Made by a program: the position numbers and the translations under genes
Part shown: one piece after another, positions 43,532-54,356 of the stretch
Layout: each line of letters opens with the position of its first letter
Numbering within the stretch: position 1 is the first letter of the stretch
Assembly (NCBI RefSeq): GCF_039852015.1
Contig: NZ_CP156626.1
Span: forward strand, 2,266,249 to 2,330,248
Length of the DNA stretch: 64,000 nucleotides
Direction of reading: 5' to 3'
DNA from: Robbsia sp. KACC 23696
Lineage (GTDB): Bacteria > Pseudomonadota > Gammaproteobacteria > Burkholderiales > Burkholderiaceae
Notes under the pieces: model-generated
Databases searched by the model: none
What the model saw: only the letters and a program-made list of their open reading frames with translations
Told to the model about the DNA's origin: nothing

Positions 43532-44119
43532 CTATCGGTGATCCGCGTCGCTTATCGCATCCGACGCCTCGCCGCCGGCATCGACGGCTTGCAGGACCAG
43601 CCGAATGCCGTCCATGCCGACAATCCGATATCGTCCCGCCTCCAACTGCGCCGGCGGCGGCTCGCCGATCGCGTGCCACTCGGTTCCCCGATATCGCACG
43701 CGGGTACGATTGCCCGCGTCCCAGGCCTTGACCTCGACCTCGGCGCCGATATCCAACAGCTGGGAGGCGCCCGCCGCTGCCGCGTCGCCGTACCACGATG
43801 CGGCGCGCGCAGACGGTCCCGGCAGCGCATCGTTCGACGACGCGCGCCATAGCGCGCCCGACATATCGCCCGACGCCGAGCGCGCCGCCGCCCGCTTTCG
43901 AGACAGGCGGCAGCGATGCAATACCCCGAGCAACAGCAGGGCCAAGACCGCCGCCGTCGTCATTTGCATCGCAATGGATGCCCCCATCAAATGGGAGACC
44001 CCGGCCGCAGCCAAGCCGATCGAGATCATCAACAGATAGAAGGTCCCGGTGAGCAATTCCGCCACCAGTAGCACTCCGGCTGCCGCCCACCATCCCCACG
44101 TCAGTGCATTCTCAGTCAT
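43532..44119 (-). CDS. NfeD-family membrane protein
   Basis: A 195-residue protein. The N-terminal helices (WGWWAAAGVLLVAELLTGTFYLLMISIGLAAAGVSHLMGASI, MQMTTAAVLALLLLGVL) are followed by a Ser/Ala/Gly-rich linker of about 40 residues and the C-terminal OB-like NfeD domain (ASQLLDIGAEVEVKAWDAGNRTRVRYRGTEWHAIG). The linker is longer than usual (short NfeD proteins are near 145 residues). ATG 44119 with AGAGGGG upstream is preferred to one at 44170. It acts with the downstream SPFH protein in the membrane. Confidence 0.85.
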   Translation of the reverse strand: MTENALTWGWWAAAGVLLVAELLTGTFYLLMISIGLAAAGVSHLMGASIAMQMTTAAVLALLLLGVLHRCRLSRKRAAARSASGDMSGALWRASSNDALPGPSARAASWYGDAAAAGASQLLDIGAEVEVKAWDAGNRTRVRYRGTEWHAIGEPPPAQLEAGRYRIVGMDGIRLVLQAVDAGGEASDAISDADHR

Positions 44120-44280
44120 GCGTTTTGCAACCCCTCTTCTGTCCGGCTCGACCGGGCAAGCGCCTGTCATAACGTTGTGAAGACGATAACATTATTGCGT
44201 GAACAACCTTCCAATCTATCGCGGTTGCAGCGCATAACTGAAAGAGCCGACGCGTCGATCCTCGCGCGCAATGCAAAACA

Positions 44281-44317
44281 CCCCGATAGATCGTGCACGA
44301 GCCACGATCTATCGGGG
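44281..44317 (-). terminator. ppsA intrinsic terminator
   Basis: Perfect 15-base arms CCCCGATAGATCGTG (44281-44295) and CACGATCTATCGGGG (44303-44317) enclose a 7-base loop. On the minus strand TGTTTT follows, and the ppsA stop is 72 bases upstream. This is a strong terminator. The remaining bases of 44120-44388 hold the NfeD promoter and show no gene. Confidence 0.85.
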
Positions 44318-44388
44318 TGTTTCAAGATCAGTCGGTGCGCGATGGCGAGGGCAACGCCTCTCGCCATCGCGCACCGCCGACGACGCGC

Positions 44389-46785
44389 CTACTTCTTCGC
44401 CAGCGCCTTCCAGGTATCGATCACCGTATCCGGGTTCAGCGAAATCGAGGCGATGCCTTCATCGGCCAGCCATTGCGCGAAGTCCGGGTGATCGGACGGC
44501 CCTTGACCGCAGATACCCACATACTTGCCCTGCTTCTTGCACGCGTCGATCGCGCGCTTCAACAGGAACTGGAGCGCCGGATCGCGCTCGTCGAAGTCCT
44601 TCGCCAGCAACTCGAGGCCCGAGTCGCGATCCAGGCCCAGCGTCAGCTGCGTCAGATCGTTGGAACCGATCGAGAAACCGTCGAAATGCTCGAGGAACTG
44701 TTCGGCCAGAATCGCGTTCGACGGCACTTCGCACATCATGATCAGACGCAGACCGTTTTCACCGCGCTTCAGACCGAACTTCGCCAGCAGATCGACGACG
44801 CCCTTTGCCTGGGCCAGCGTGCGCACGAACGGCACCATGATCTCGACGTTGTTCAGGCCCATTTCCTCACGGACCCGCTTCAACGCAAGGCATTCCATCT
44901 CGAATGCCTCGGCGAACGACTCCGAGACATAGCGCGATGCACCGCGGAAACCCAACATCGGGTTTTCTTCGTCCGGCTCGTAGCGCGTACCGCCGATCAA
45001 CTTCTTGTACTCGTTCGACTTGAAGTCCGACAGACGGACAATCACCGGCTTCGGATAGAACGCCGCGCCGATCGTCGCGATCCCTTCCGTCAACTTGTCG
45101 ACATAGAACGCACGCGGCGAAGCATGGCCACGCGCAACGCTTTCGACGGCCTTCTTCAGGTCGGCATCGATGTTCGGATAGTCGAGAATCGCCTTCGGGT
45201 GAACGCCGATATTGTTGTTGATGATGAATTCAAGACGCGCCAGGCCCACGCCGCCGTTCGGCAACTGGCTGAAATCGAACGCCAGTTGCGGGTTACCGAC
45301 GTTCATCATGATCTTGACCGGAATCTCCGGCAACTCGCCACGCTCGACCTCGGTCACTTCGGCTTCCAGCATACCGTCGTAGATCTTGCCTTCGTCGCCT
45401 TCCGCGCACGAAACCGTCACCAGCGCGCCATCCTTCAGCACGTCGGTCGCGTTGCCGCAACCGACGACTGCCGGCACGCCCAACTCACGCGCAATGATCG
45501 CCGCGTGGCAGGTCCGACCGCCACGGTTCGTGACGATCGCCGCCGCGCGCTTCATCACCGGCTCCCAATTCGGGTCGGTCATGTCCGCCACGAGCACGTC
45601 GCCCGGTTGAACACGGTCCATTTCCGCCGCATCACGGACGACACGCACGGTACCTGCACCAATCTTCTGACCGATGGCACGGCCGGTCGTCAGGATCGGC
45701 GCCTGGCCCTTCAGCTTGAAGCGTTGCTCGACCTTGCCGGCCGACTGGCTCTTAACCGTTTCAGGACGTGCCTGCAGGATGAAAATCTTGCCGTCGCGAC
45801 CGTCCTTGCCCCACTCGATATCCATCGGACGACCGTAGTGCTTCTCGATGATCACGGCGAACTTCGCCAGCTCGATGACGTCTTCATCGGAAATCGAGAA
45901 ACGGTTACGTTGGTCGCTCGGGACATCGACGGTCTTCACGCGGCCTTCCTCGCCGGCCTGCGTGAATTCCATCTTGATCAGCTTCGAGCCGATCGAGCGA
46001 CGAATGATCGGGTATTTGCCGTCCGCCAGCGTTTTCTTGAAAACGTAGAATTCATCCGGGTTCACGGCGCCTTGGACGACCGTTTCGCCCAGACCATAGC
46101 TCGACGTGATGAACACGGCATCGCGGAAACCGGATTCCGTATCCAACGTGAACATGACGCCCGAGGCGCCCACGTCCGAACGCACCATCCGTTGCACGCC
46201 GGCCGACAGTGCGACCTCGGCGTGTTCGAAGCCCTTATGGACGCGATACGAAATAGCGCGGTCGTTATACAGCGACGCGAAGACCTGTTTGATAGCGATC
46301 AGAACGTTGTCGATGCCTTCGACGTTCAGATAGCTTTCCTGCTGACCCGCGAACGACGCGTCGGGCAAATCCTCGGCGGTGGCCGAAGAACGCACGGCGA
46401 ACGACAGCTCGGCCGGCGAACTACCGGTCAGCACGTCGAACTGCTCGCGGATCTGCTTTTCGAGTTCCGGCTGCAACGGCGCATCGATGATCCATTGGCG
46501 GATCAGCTTGCCCGACTCGGCCAGCACCTTCACATTGTCGACATCGAGGCCGATCAACTTGTCGGCGATGCGCGCCGTCAAATCGTTGAAATGCAGGAAA
46601 TCGCGGAAGGCTTGCGCCGTCGTCGCAAAACCGGTGGGCACGGCAACGCCCGCGTCCGCCAATTGGCTGATCATCTCGCCAAGCGACGAGTTCTTGCCGC
46701 CGACGGTATCGACGTCTTCCTTTCGTAATTGTTCGAACGGTAGAACCAGTGCGTCCAACGCTCCTTGTTGAGTGGTTTGCGTCAT
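44389..46785 (-). CDS. ppsA: phosphoenolpyruvate synthase
   Basis: The 798-residue enzyme makes PEP from pyruvate and ATP (products AMP and phosphate) for gluconeogenesis. The N-terminal ATP domain begins [26 protein letters not shown]. The phosphohistidine is H427 ([21 protein letters not shown]). The C-terminal PEP/pyruvate barrel has [22 protein letters not shown] with the active-site cysteine. ATG 46785 ([15 protein letters not shown]) has AGGGGC upstream; the frame remains open upstream without family similarity. The divergent ppsR product controls its activity. A terminator-like structure lies in the leader. Confidence 0.97.
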   Translation of the reverse strand: MTQTTQQGALDALVLPFEQLRKEDVDTVGGKNSSLGEMISQLADAGVAVPTGFATTAQAFRDFLHFNDLTARIADKLIGLDVDNVKVLAESGKLIRQWIIDAPLQPELEKQIREQFDVLTGSSPAELSFAVRSSATAEDLPDASFAGQQESYLNVEGIDNVLIAIKQVFASLYNDRAISYRVHKGFEHAEVALSAGVQRMVRSDVGASGVMFTLDTESGFRDAVFITSSYGLGETVVQGAVNPDEFYVFKKTLADGKYPIIRRSIGSKLIKMEFTQAGEEGRVKTVDVPSDQRNRFSISDEDVIELAKFAVIIEKHYGRPMDIEWGKDGRDGKIFILQARPETVKSQSAGKVEQRFKLKGQAPILTTGRAIGQKIGAGTVRVVRDAAEMDRVQPGDVLVADMTDPNWEPVMKRAAAIVTNRGGRTCHAAIIARELGVPAVVGCGNATDVLKDGALVTVSCAEGDEGKIYDGMLEAEVTEVERGELPEIPVKIMMNVGNPQLAFDFSQLPNGGVGLARLEFIINNNIGVHPKAILDYPNIDADLKKAVESVARGHASPRAFYVDKLTEGIATIGAAFYPKPVIVRLSDFKSNEYKKLIGGTRYEPDEENPMLGFRGASRYVSESFAEAFEMECLALKRVREEMGLNNVEIMVPFVRTLAQAKGVVDLLAKFGLKRGENGLRLIMMCEVPSNAILAEQFLEHFDGFSIGSNDLTQLTLGLDRDSGLELLAKDFDERDPALQFLLKRAIDACKKQGKYVGICGQGPSDHPDFAQWLADEGIASISLNPDTVIDTWKALAKK

Positions 46786-46802
46786 GTTACAGCCCCTAAA
46801 GT

Positions 46803-46837
46803 AAAAAAAATCTTTACCTGCCGATTGGGCCAGGCAA
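46803..46837 (-). promoter_or_regulatory. terminator-like hairpin in the ppsA leader
   Basis: On the minus strand TTGCCTG and CAGGTAA (46837-46831 and 46820-46814) can form a 7-pair stem with one G-U pair and a 10-base loop. AGA and eight T follow (46810-46803), ending 17 bases before the ppsA start. It has the form of an intrinsic terminator inside a 5' leader, as in attenuators and riboswitch expression platforms. No upstream gene on this strand needs a terminator here. Confidence 0.5.
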
Positions 46838-47139
46838 GGTCGCGCCACAAACAAAAGCACTGCGCCACCGGAACATACCGGCGCAGAGATAATTGCCCAG
46901 GCTGCGAAACCATGCGCATCGTCAAGCAGTTGGATAAATGCGCGCGGTACCCTTTTATCGGGCGACTGCACTCGCTTATCGAACGAACTCGCGAAACGGC
47001 AAAAACCGGCTGCTATCCACCGCGCATCGCGGCGGCACCCACCCCGCCGGCGCGGCATGTTCCCGCTTACAAGGAGGGCGGGTAGACCATTGTACCGTGC
47101 TATTCTACCGTGGCGGGCACCCATCTGCGTGCCACTGAT

Positions 47140-47175
47140 GACGGCCCTCCCGCTTTGACGAGCGGGAGGGCCGTC
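47140..47175. promoter_or_regulatory. 15-bp GC-rich hairpin between ppsA and ppsR
   Basis: Perfect arms GACGGCCCTCCCGCT (47140-47154) and AGCGGGAGGGCCGTC (47161-47175) with a 6-base loop. There is no T-tract on either side. It stands 69 bases before the TTG proposed as the ppsR start and 355 bases before the ppsA start. It may be an mRNA stabiliser or regulatory structure, or mark a transcript from an undetected upstream small gene. Confidence 0.55.
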
Positions 47176-47243
47176 CGACGGTGCTTCGGGCCGTTCTCGG
47201 CCGACACGCGTCATTTTTTATCGTTCTTTCGAGTCAATCTGCC

Positions 47244-48065
47244 TTGACTACTCCGCCCACCGTTTACGTGGTGTCCGATGGCACCGGCATCACCGCCGAA
47301 ACCTTCGCGCATTCGATCCTTTCTCAATTCGACCTGCGATTCCGACTCGTGCGCGTCCCCTTCGTCGATGATCCCGACAAAGCCTATGCGGCGGCGCGGA
47401 CGATCAACAATGCGACGGCCGCCGACGGCAAACGCCCGATCGTGTTCACGACGCTGGTCGACAGCGTGTCGAATGCCATTGTCAAAGGCGCCAATGCGCT
47501 GGTGCTGGATATGTTCCAGACCTTCGTCGAACCGCTCGAGAACGAGCTCGGTATCAAATCGAGCCACGAAATCGGACGGGGCCACAAGAAAGCCGATACC
47601 GACGAATACAAGAATCGCATCGAGGCCATCAATTTTTCGCTGGAACACGACGACGGCCAGTCGAACCGCAATCTCGCCGAAGCCGACGTGATCCTGGTCG
47701 GCGTGTCACGGTGCGGCAAGACGCCGACGACGCTCTATCTGGCCATGCAATACGGCGTCAAAGCGGCGAACTATCCGTTGATTCCGGAAGACTTCGAGCG
47801 GCGTAAATTGCCGTCGGGGCTGTCCGAATTCAAGTCCAAGCTGTTCGGGCTGTCGATCGAGCCCGCCCGCCTGTCCGAGATCCGTAATCAACGGCGCCCC
47901 GGCAGTAAGTACGCGGCCTTGGAAAACTGTCGCTACGAGATCAATGAGGCCGAAGATTTGATGCGCCGCGAAGGGATTCGCTGGCTGTCGTCGACTCACA
48001 AGTCGATCGAGGAGATCGCGACGACGGTGCTGCAGGAAATCAAGATCGAACGCGCGGTGTACTGA
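47244..48065 (+). CDS. ppsR: PEP synthase regulatory protein (bifunctional kinase/phosphotransferase)
   Basis: The 273-residue DUF299 protein inactivates PpsA by ADP-dependent phosphorylation of a threonine and reactivates it by phosphate-dependent dephosphorylation. The start is family-like (VYVVSDGTGITAETFAHSILSQF). The P-loop is GVSRCGKTPTTLYLA and a typical tail is WLSSTHKSIEEIATTVLQEI. No ATG fits, so TTG 47244 is chosen for length. GTG 47181 in the same frame would add 21 residues but lies too close to the hairpin ending at 47175 to leave room for a ribosome site. The end overlaps the convergent methyltransferase gene by 26 bases. Confidence 0.93.
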   Translation: MTTPPTVYVVSDGTGITAETFAHSILSQFDLRFRLVRVPFVDDPDKAYAAARTINNATAADGKRPIVFTTLVDSVSNAIVKGANALVLDMFQTFVEPLENELGIKSSHEIGRGHKKADTDEYKNRIEAINFSLEHDDGQSNRNLAEADVILVGVSRCGKTPTTLYLAMQYGVKAANYPLIPEDFERRKLPSGLSEFKSKLFGLSIEPARLSEIRNQRRPGSKYAALENCRYEINEAEDLMRREGIRWLSSTHKSIEEIATTVLQEIKIERAVY

Positions 48066-49029
48066 GCTGTCGCGTCTGCTCGAACAGGCAGACCGCCGCG
48101 GCCGCGGCGACGTTCAAGGACTCGATGCGGCCCGGCTGCGGAATCGTCAGGCGTACCGCCGCGCGTTCGCGCCAGAAGGCCGATACGCCGGCGCCCTCGT
48201 TGCCCATGACCCAGGCCAGCGGACGACAGAGATCGGCCTCGTATATCGATTCGCTCGCGTGCGAATCCGTGATCACCACCGGTACGCCGAGTACCGCCGC
48301 AACGGCGTCGGACGGCGCCTGTTCGACGATGCGCATGACGAAGTGTGCGCCCATCGCGGCGCGCAGCACCTTCGTCGACCAGACGGTGGCCGTGCCTGGC
48401 AGGCAAAACGCCAGTGTGACGCCTGCCGCCGCCGCGCTGCGAAGGATCGAACCGACATTGCCCGCGTCCTGCACGCCATCCAGGATCACGCAGTTCTGCA
48501 CGATTCGGGCATGCCCTTCATCGGCATCGCCTGGCACATCATCGCGACCACCATCGCCCGCACGCGCGGCCGCGATGGACGTCGATGACGACGCCGGCAA
48601 GCACAGCGACGCCAACGTAATCTGGGGTGCGGCGATCAACAGCAAGATGCCGATACCACCATCGGACACCGGCGACACCTGTTCGAACAAGCCGTCGTCG
48701 AACACAGTCGTACGATCAAGCCATAGTGCGTGAATCCGCACGAGAATCGCGCGGACATCGTCACGCGCGGCTGCCGATTGCGACACCACGACCCGCTCCA
48801 GCGGCATCGCATCGCGCTGTCCCGTCGTGCGACCGTCCGATGCAGCGGCCAGCGCCGCGCGATCGGCCGTCAGCGCTTGCAGATAGGCGTCCGCCAGATG
48901 CACGCCCTCAAGAATCGCCACGCCCTCGCGGCGCTGTTTCTGCGCGGCGCCGGCAAGCGTGCGTAAGCGTTTGAACAATGCATTGGATCGCGATTGCACG
49001 ATCGGCATCGCGGTAAGATCGAGCGACAT
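48040..49029 (-). CDS. TrmH/SpoU-family RNA 2'-O-methyltransferase
   Basis: A 329-residue SPOUT methyltransferase with an N-terminal RNA-binding domain (VQSRSNALFKRLRTLAG, GVAILEGVHLADAYL). The knot motifs are CVILDGVQDAGNVGSILRSAAAAG, LAWVMGNEGAGVSAFWRER and TIPQPGRIESLNVAAAAAVCLFEQTRQ. It modifies rRNA or tRNA; the target is not evident. It is longer than the usual 260 residues because of an Ala/Gly/Asp-rich insert around residues 150-175. The start may be ATG 49029 or GTG 49035, which overlaps the rnhB stop. Confidence 0.92.
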   Translation of the reverse strand: MSLDLTAMPIVQSRSNALFKRLRTLAGAAQKQRREGVAILEGVHLADAYLQALTADRAALAAASDGRTTGQRDAMPLERVVVSQSAAARDDVRAILVRIHALWLDRTTVFDDGLFEQVSPVSDGGIGILLLIAAPQITLASLCLPASSSTSIAAARAGDGGRDDVPGDADEGHARIVQNCVILDGVQDAGNVGSILRSAAAAGVTLAFCLPGTATVWSTKVLRAAMGAHFVMRIVEQAPSDAVAAVLGVPVVITDSHASESIYEADLCRPLAWVMGNEGAGVSAFWRERAAVRLTIPQPGRIESLNVAAAAAVCLFEQTRQLSTPRVRS

Positions 49030-49031
49030 CG

Positions 49032-49901
49032 TCACGGGGCCGACCTCGCGTCACCGCCTTGCATGTCGCTGGTTTGCGTCGTGAACGCCGGCGGCACTGC
49101 AGCCGATGCATCGTTCCCTTCACCGATCGTCGCGGTCGGCGCGACGGAGATGTCGGTCGAGGTCTGCGCCGCCTCGATACGCGCCCAGGCTTCCCGCACC
49201 GGCGCAAATGACCGCCGATGGTGCGCACACGGCCCGTGCTCGGCCAGCGCGGCCAGATGTTGCGCGGTGCCGTAGCCCATATGCGCGTTGAAACCGTAAT
49301 GCGGATGCGCCAGATGCAGCGCCGCCAACTGACGATCCCGCGTCACCTTCGCAAGAATCGATGCCGCGGAAATCGACGGCACCAAGGCATCGCCGCCAAC
49401 AACCGCTTCGGCGCGGACGGCGATGGCCGGGCAGCGATTACCGTCGATATAAGCGATATCGGGCGTGACGTGCAAACCTTCGACCGCGCGGCGCATGGCC
49501 AGCATCGTGGCCTGCAGGATATTCAAGGTATCGATTTCCGCGACACTCGCTTCGGCGATCGAGTACGACAGCGCGTTCGCGACGATCTCGTCGTACAGCC
49601 GCTCGCGCGTCTTCGCCGACAGCGCTTTCGAATCGTCGAGGCCGGCGATCGGACGCGCCGGATCGAGGATCACCGCGGCAGCCACCACCGTCCCGGCCAA
49701 AGGACCGCGCCCCGCTTCGTCGACGCCGCAGGCAAGCTGCCCGGGCACGTCGAAACAGAGCGACGACTGCAACGCCGCCGAGGCGTTACGTCGGGCGCGC
49801 TTGGCGGGCGCGGTCGTGGTGGCTTTCGGCGTTTTTGCCATTTTGGGCGCTTTCGTCCCTTCCGTTCCGGCCTTCGCGGCAAGTTTGCGCGGGGTCGTCA
49901 T
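49032..49901 (-). CDS. rnhB: ribonuclease HII
   Basis: The 289-residue enzyme cuts RNA in RNA-DNA hybrids, including single ribonucleotides. The catalytic motif is [13 protein letters not shown] (D61, E62). Other conserved parts are [43 protein letters not shown] and [11 protein letters not shown]. The N-terminal 45 residues are Lys/Ala/Thr-rich and the last 50 are an acidic-neutral tail. Both are absent from typical 200-residue homologues. Its start overlaps the lpxB stop by 4 bases. Confidence 0.95.
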   Translation of the reverse strand: MTTPRKLAAKAGTEGTKAPKMAKTPKATTTAPAKRARRNASAALQSSLCFDVPGQLACGVDEAGRGPLAGTVVAAAVILDPARPIAGLDDSKALSAKTRERLYDEIVANALSYSIAEASVAEIDTLNILQATMLAMRRAVEGLHVTPDIAYIDGNRCPAIAVRAEAVVGGDALVPSISAASILAKVTRDRQLAALHLAHPHYGFNAHMGYGTAQHLAALAEHGPCAHHRRSFAPVREAWARIEAAQTSTDISVAPTATIGEGNDASAAVPPAFTTQTSDMQGGDARSAP

Positions 49902-51175
49902 TTCACGGCCCCCGGCGCACGCGTGGCGACGCGCAACACGGCCTCGGCGGCCAAGGCGCCGGTGTCCCGCTGCAACGATGCGTGAATGTCGGTGAAAATG
50001 GCCTGCAGCTCACGGCGGTTCGCGTCGTCGTGCAGTTGCTTCAGCGTCGCGTCGGCGAGCGCCTGCGGCGTGGCGAAATGCTGCAGGATCTCCGGCACGA
50101 CAAAGCGCCCGGCGAGCACATTCGGCAGGCCGACATAAGGCAGATAGCCCTGGCGCCGCATGATCTGCCCGGTCAGCCAGGGCACCTTGTAGGAGATCAC
50201 CATCGGCTTCTTGAACAGTGCCGCTTCCAGCGTCGATGTCCCGCTCTTGATCAGCAAGGCGTCGGCCGCTTCCATGACGTCATGCGATGCCCCGTCGGTT
50301 ACCGTCAACGGCAATTCCGGATAGGTCGCCAGCAGCGGCGCCAACAAGGCGCGCACGGTCGGCGACGCGGCAGGCAGGACAAAATGCACGTCCGGCTCCC
50401 GCTGGTGCATCAGCGCCATCGCCGCGAAAAAGGTCGGGCCGATCAATTGGATTTCGGAGCGGCGGCTGCCTGGCATGACGCCGATCAAGGGACGGTCCGC
50501 CGGCAAGCCCAGACGGACACGCGCAGCTGCCGGATCCGGCGTCATCGGGATCATCGTGCCCAACGGATGGCCGACGTACGAGGCGGGAATGCCCGCCTTG
50601 TCGTAGATCGCCTTCTCGAACGGAAACACGCAGAGCATATGATCGACCGCCTTGGCGACAGTCTTGATCCGGCCCGCGCGCCAGGCCCAGATCGACGGGC
50701 TGACGAAATGCACGACTGGCACGCCGGCCTGCCGTAGCGCCCGTTCGAGCGTGAAATTGAAATCGGGGGCATCGATGCCGACGAAGACCGACGGCGGATC
50801 GGCAAGCAGGCGCTGCGTCAACGCGCGGCGGATCCGCAGGATGCCCGGAATGCTCGACAAGGCCTCCACGTAACCACGTACCGCAAGGCGCTCGGCATCC
50901 CACCAGGCATCGAAGCCCGCCGCCTGCATGCGCGGACCGCCAATGCCCGTCATCGGCAAGGCATAGGCCGCGCTTTGCGCTGGCGGCGCGCCGACGATGG
51001 TCCCCGGACCGGGCAGATACCGCGCGAGACCCTGCATCAGCGCCGCGCCCAACAAATCGCCCGACGCCTCGCCCGCGACCATCGAAATCTGGCGCGTCAG
51101 TTGCCCCGCCGCCCGCGCCAATGCGTCTGCGTCATCGACCGCTTCTGTTGCCGCCACCGCCGGTGCCTCGTTCAT
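49898..51175 (-). CDS. lpxB: lipid-A-disaccharide synthase
   Basis: The 425-residue GT19 enzyme joins UDP-diacylglucosamine and lipid X into the lipid A disaccharide at the inner membrane. Conserved motifs are [63 protein letters not shown] and [11 protein letters not shown]. About 35 extra Ala-rich residues precede the first motif. It follows lpxA by 3 bases and overlaps rnhB by 4. Confidence 0.96.
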   Translation of the reverse strand: MNEAPAVAATEAVDDADALARAAGQLTRQISMVAGEASGDLLGAALMQGLARYLPGPGTIVGAPPAQSAAYALPMTGIGGPRMQAAGFDAWWDAERLAVRGYVEALSSIPGILRIRRALTQRLLADPPSVFVGIDAPDFNFTLERALRQAGVPVVHFVSPSIWAWRAGRIKTVAKAVDHMLCVFPFEKAIYDKAGIPASYVGHPLGTMIPMTPDPAAARVRLGLPADRPLIGVMPGSRRSEIQLIGPTFFAAMALMHQREPDVHFVLPAASPTVRALLAPLLATYPELPLTVTDGASHDVMEAADALLIKSGTSTLEAALFKKPMVISYKVPWLTGQIMRRQGYLPYVGLPNVLAGRFVVPEILQHFATPQALADATLKQLHDDANRRELQAIFTDIHASLQRDTGALAAEAVLRVATRAPGAVK

Positions 51176-51178
51176 AAA

Positions 51179-51964
51179 TCAGCGAATGATGCCGCGCTTC
51201 GCCGTGTCGATAAACGACAGGAACGCTCCCAACTGCTGCTTGCCCTCGTCCAGCGCATCGAGATCCGTGCGGATCTGCGTCTTCGCTTCTTCGAGCGACA
51301 GGCCCGCCTTGTACAAGGTGCGGTAGCCTGAGCGCAATGCGCTGATCTCGGCTGCCGAGAAACCCCGGCGGCGCAGACCTTCCACATTGATACCGTGCGG
51401 CGTCGCCTTTTCGCCGGCGGCGATAACGAAGGGCGGCAAATCCTGAACCAGCGCCGAGGCGCCGCCCAGGAAGGAATGCGCGCCGATACGGACGAACTGG
51501 TGCACGCCGGACATGCCGCCGAGAATCGCCCAATCGCCCACGGTCACATGACCGGCGATCTGCGCATTGCTCGAGAACACGACGTTATTGCCCACATCGC
51601 AGTCATGCGCGATATGCACATAGGCCATGATCCAGTTGTCGTTGCCGATCTTCGTCACGCCCTGATCCTGCGACGTCCCGGTATGGATCGTCGTGAATTC
51701 ACGGATGACGTTGCGGTCGCCGATTTCGAGACGCGTCGGCTCCCCGGCGTACTTCATATCCTGCGGAGCGCCGCCAACCGAGGCGAAATGCCCGATCCGA
51801 TTGGCTTCGCCGATGGTCGTATGGCCTTCGATAACCGTATGCGAACCTACGGTCGTTTTCGCACCGATGCGCACATTGGCGCCGATCACCGCGTACGGTC
51901 CGATCGTCGCCGAAGAATCGATGTGTGCGCCCGGCTCGATGATCGCTGTCGGATGAATTGTCAT
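51179..51964 (-). CDS. lpxA: UDP-N-acetylglucosamine acyltransferase
   Basis: The 261-residue enzyme starts lipid A synthesis by transferring 3-hydroxyacyl from ACP to UDP-GlcNAc. Hexapeptide repeats fill the first 190 residues ([26 protein letters not shown]). The catalytic histidine is H120 in [12 protein letters not shown]. The C-terminal helices contain [23 protein letters not shown]. It lies between fabZ and lpxB in the conserved cluster. Confidence 0.97.
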   Translation of the reverse strand: MTIHPTAIIEPGAHIDSSATIGPYAVIGANVRIGAKTTVGSHTVIEGHTTIGEANRIGHFASVGGAPQDMKYAGEPTRLEIGDRNVIREFTTIHTGTSQDQGVTKIGNDNWIMAYVHIAHDCDVGNNVVFSSNAQIAGHVTVGDWAILGGMSGVHQFVRIGAHSFLGGASALVQDLPPFVIAAGEKATPHGINVEGLRRRGFSAAEISALRSGYRTLYKAGLSLEEAKTQIRTDLDALDEGKQQLGAFLSFIDTAKRGIIR

Positions 51965-51983
51965 GGCTCTCTATCCCGCCAAT

Positions 51984-52508
51984 CTAGCTGGCTTTACCGT
52001 CGGTCACGAGCGGCAGCGCGTCGGCTACCGTCGGCTTTTCGATATGCTGCACGGCACAGGTCAAATCGGCTTCCGCCGCCAATTTCCCGTCCACCGAGGC
52101 CTTCGCCTTGAATTTGTAGATACTGCGCACCTTGCGCTCGAACGTCACGTCCAGCACCATCTGATCGCCCGGCTCGACCACCTTCTTGAAGCGCGCATTG
52201 TCGATACCGGCGAAGTAATACAAGGTCGTCGACGGGTCGTGCGGTTCGGTGTCTTCCGCGAACGTCAGCAAGGCCGCGGCCTGTGCCAGCGCTTCGAGGA
52301 TCAGGACACCGGGCATCACGGGACGCGTCGGGAAATGACCCTGGAAAAACGGCTCGTTGATCGTCACGTTTTTCAACGCGCGGATGGATTTGTGCGGCAC
52401 CAGTTCCGTCACGCGATCCACCAGCAGGATCGGGTAACGATGCGGCAGCAGGGTCAAGATCTTGTGGATATCCAGCGTGATCTTGGCGCTCGTATTGTCT
52501 TGTTCCAT
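51984..52508 (-). CDS. fabZ: 3-hydroxyacyl-ACP dehydratase
   Basis: The 174-residue hot-dog-fold enzyme dehydrates 3-hydroxyacyl-ACP in fatty acid elongation and so competes with LpxA/LpxD for substrate. The catalytic pair is H58 ([16 protein letters not shown]) and E72 ([13 protein letters not shown]). The family start is [24 protein letters not shown] 52508 fits this length; the frame is open further upstream but without similarity. It lies 5 bases after lpxD. Confidence 0.96.
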   Translation of the reverse strand: MEQDNTSAKITLDIHKILTLLPHRYPILLVDRVTELVPHKSIRALKNVTINEPFFQGHFPTRPVMPGVLILEALAQAAALLTFAEDTEPHDPSTTLYYFAGIDNARFKKVVEPGDQMVLDVTFERKVRSIYKFKAKASVDGKLAAEADLTCAVQHIEKPTVADALPLVTDGKAS

Positions 52509-52513
52509 AGTCT

Positions 52514-53602
52514 TCACTGCTTGTCTTTCAGCGCTGCAACAGCCGCTTCGAGTTGCTTGAGGCGGACGCGCATCGTATCGAGATTGCGCATCACCGCCGC
52601 GTTCTTGTTCCAATCCCGGTGCTCGATCGCCGGGAAAGCGCTCGTGTACAGGCCCGGGCGCGTCAAGGACTTCGACACGCCGGACTTTGCCGTCACGATC
52701 ACCCGGTCGGCCAGCGTCACATGGCCGGCAATGCCTACCGCGCCGCCGATCATGCAATGACGCCCGATCACCGTGCTGCCCGCGATGCCCGCGCACGCGG
52801 CAATCACCGTGTAGGCGCCGATGCGGCAGTTATGGGCGATTTGCACCAGATTGTCGATCTTGACCGAATTCTCGATGACGGTATCCGCCATCGCACCGCG
52901 GTCGATCGTCGTGTTCGCCCCAATTTCGACATCGTCACCAATCGTGACGGCGCCGACCTGCGGGATCTTGACCCATTCGCCTTCGATATCGGCGCCGTCG
53001 CCCTCAGGGAAATCCGGCGCGAAACCGAAACCGTCAGCACCGATCACGGCACCCGCATGCACGATGACACGGGCGCCCAGTCGGCAACCGTGGTAAATCG
53101 TCACGTTTGGATAGAGCCGTACATCGTCACCGAGCTTGGCGCCACGGCCGACGACGACATTGGCACCCACGCGTACCCGCTCGCCGACGACCGCACCCGC
53201 TTCGATGCTGACATTCGGTCCGATGGAAGCCGATGCCGCCACCTGGGCGCTCGGATCCACCCGCGCGCTGGGATGCACACCGGACGCCAAGGTCGGCTCG
53301 GCGGCCGCCACATACAGCTGGGCGACACGGGCGAAATACGCGTACGGATTCGGCACGATCACCCAGGTCACCGGAACCGCGGCCCGCTCTTCCTTGGGGA
53401 ATTTGTCGAGGTCACGCGCCGAGATCAGTATCGCGCCTGCGTGGCTATCGGCCACTTGGGGAAAATACTTCGGGTTGGCCAGAAAGGACAACTGGTCAGC
53501 CTGTGCCCGATCGAGCGGGGCCAGGCCGCGAATCTTCAGGCCCGCATCCCCTTCGACGCTGCCGCCAAAACGCTCGACCAACTGTTGAATCGAATAAGCC
53601 AT
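52514..53602 (-). CDS. lpxD: UDP-3-O-acylglucosamine N-acyltransferase
   Basis: The 362-residue enzyme adds the second acyl chain in lipid A synthesis. The N-terminal uridine-binding domain ([44 protein letters not shown]) is followed by a left-handed beta helix. The catalytic histidine is H257 in [11 protein letters not shown]. The C-terminal helix is used in ACP binding. I chose ATG 53602 (MAYSIQQ); one 2 codons upstream is also in frame. Confidence 0.96.
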   Translation of the reverse strand: MAYSIQQLVERFGGSVEGDAGLKIRGLAPLDRAQADQLSFLANPKYFPQVADSHAGAILISARDLDKFPKEERAAVPVTWVIVPNPYAYFARVAQLYVAAAEPTLASGVHPSARVDPSAQVAASASIGPNVSIEAGAVVGERVRVGANVVVGRGAKLGDDVRLYPNVTIYHGCRLGARVIVHAGAVIGADGFGFAPDFPEGDGADIEGEWVKIPQVGAVTIGDDVEIGANTTIDRGAMADTVIENSVKIDNLVQIAHNCRIGAYTVIAACAGIAGSTVIGRHCMIGGAVGIAGHVTLADRVIVTAKSGVSKSLTRPGLYTSAFPAIEHRDWNKNAAVMRNLDTMRVRLKQLEAAVAALKDKQ

Positions 53603-53610
53603 CCACACTC

Positions 53611-54231
53611 CTACTTACTGCTGCGCGGCTTGCAGACATCCGGCAGCGGCGGCGCCGGCTGTGTAGCCAGCGCGCTCAGCACCTTGTCGGTGATGTCGAT
53701 CCGCGGATTGAAATAGACGCCTTCCTCGACGATTAGGTCGTAATTCCCCTGCTTCGCCACTTGCTCGATGGCCCGATTGGCCACACTGAGCACGAGTTGA
53801 TAGGCTTGATTCTGGCACTGCGTCAAATCATCGGCGAAATTCCGACGGTCACGTTGCAAGGCCATATCGGCCGACTGCAAACGCGCCTGACGGGCGGCGC
53901 GGTCGTCCGCACTCAGCGAGGCAGACGATTTGTCGAAGTTTGACGCATCGCTTTGGAATTTGTTCACGCGCGACTGCAAATCGGCCCCGCGCTTGCGAAA
54001 CATCTCGTCGATTTGCGACGACAAGGCTTTCGCCGGCGCCGATTCCTTGAGGATCTGGTCCGATTTGACCACCGCGATATGCTCGTCCGCGTGGACGACC
54101 GGTGCAAAACAGACCAGAAGCGAGGTGCACAAAGCCAGGCGCGCCGTCCGTGCGCGGGGTGCGCTAGAGCGGACGCCGCCCGCGCGCAGCGATGCGGCCT
54201 CGCGCATTTGCGCGAGCGGCGTTTCATACAT
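53611..54231 (-). CDS. ompH: OmpH/Skp periplasmic chaperone
   Basis: A 206-residue chaperone that holds unfolded outer-membrane proteins for BamA. The hydrophobic signal segment is [19 protein letters not shown]. The core begins [32 protein letters not shown]. The two helical tentacles follow, then [22 protein letters not shown]. Starts at 54267 (GTG), 54231 and 54207 are all possible; the last gives the most normal signal peptide. The cysteine near the C-terminus is unusual. It lies between bamA and lpxD, as is standard. Confidence 0.9.
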   Translation of the reverse strand: MYETPLAQMREAASLRAGGVRSSAPRARTARLALCTSLLVCFAPVVHADEHIAVVKSDQILKESAPAKALSSQIDEMFRKRGADLQSRVNKFQSDASNFDKSSASLSADDRAARQARLQSADMALQRDRRNFADDLTQCQNQAYQLVLSVANRAIEQVAKQGNYDLIVEEGVYFNPRIDITDKVLSALATQPAPPLPDVCKPRSSK

Positions 54232-54292
54232 TCCGGCTGCGCCAGAACAAATGTTTGTCGAGGTCACTCAGCCCATCCTCATCGAATACAAC

Positions 54293-54336
54293 GGGCCCGG
54301 GCGCGCCGCAACAGCGGACGCGGCACGCCCGGACCC
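54293..54336 (-). terminator. large hairpin between bamA and ompH
   Basis: Seventeen-base arms (54293-54309 and 54320-54336) pair at 15 positions around a 10-base loop. It begins 20 bases past the bamA stop. There is no T-tract, so it may moderate read-through into ompH or protect the bamA mRNA 3' end instead of being a full terminator. Confidence 0.45.
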
Positions 54337-54356
54337 GCTAACCACATACACGGTCG

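Noticed and set aside
44293-46728. An 811-codon open frame on the plus strand opposite ppsA
   Set aside because: Antisense shadow of ppsA caused by its third-position GC bias. The protein is low in complexity and has no recognisable domain.
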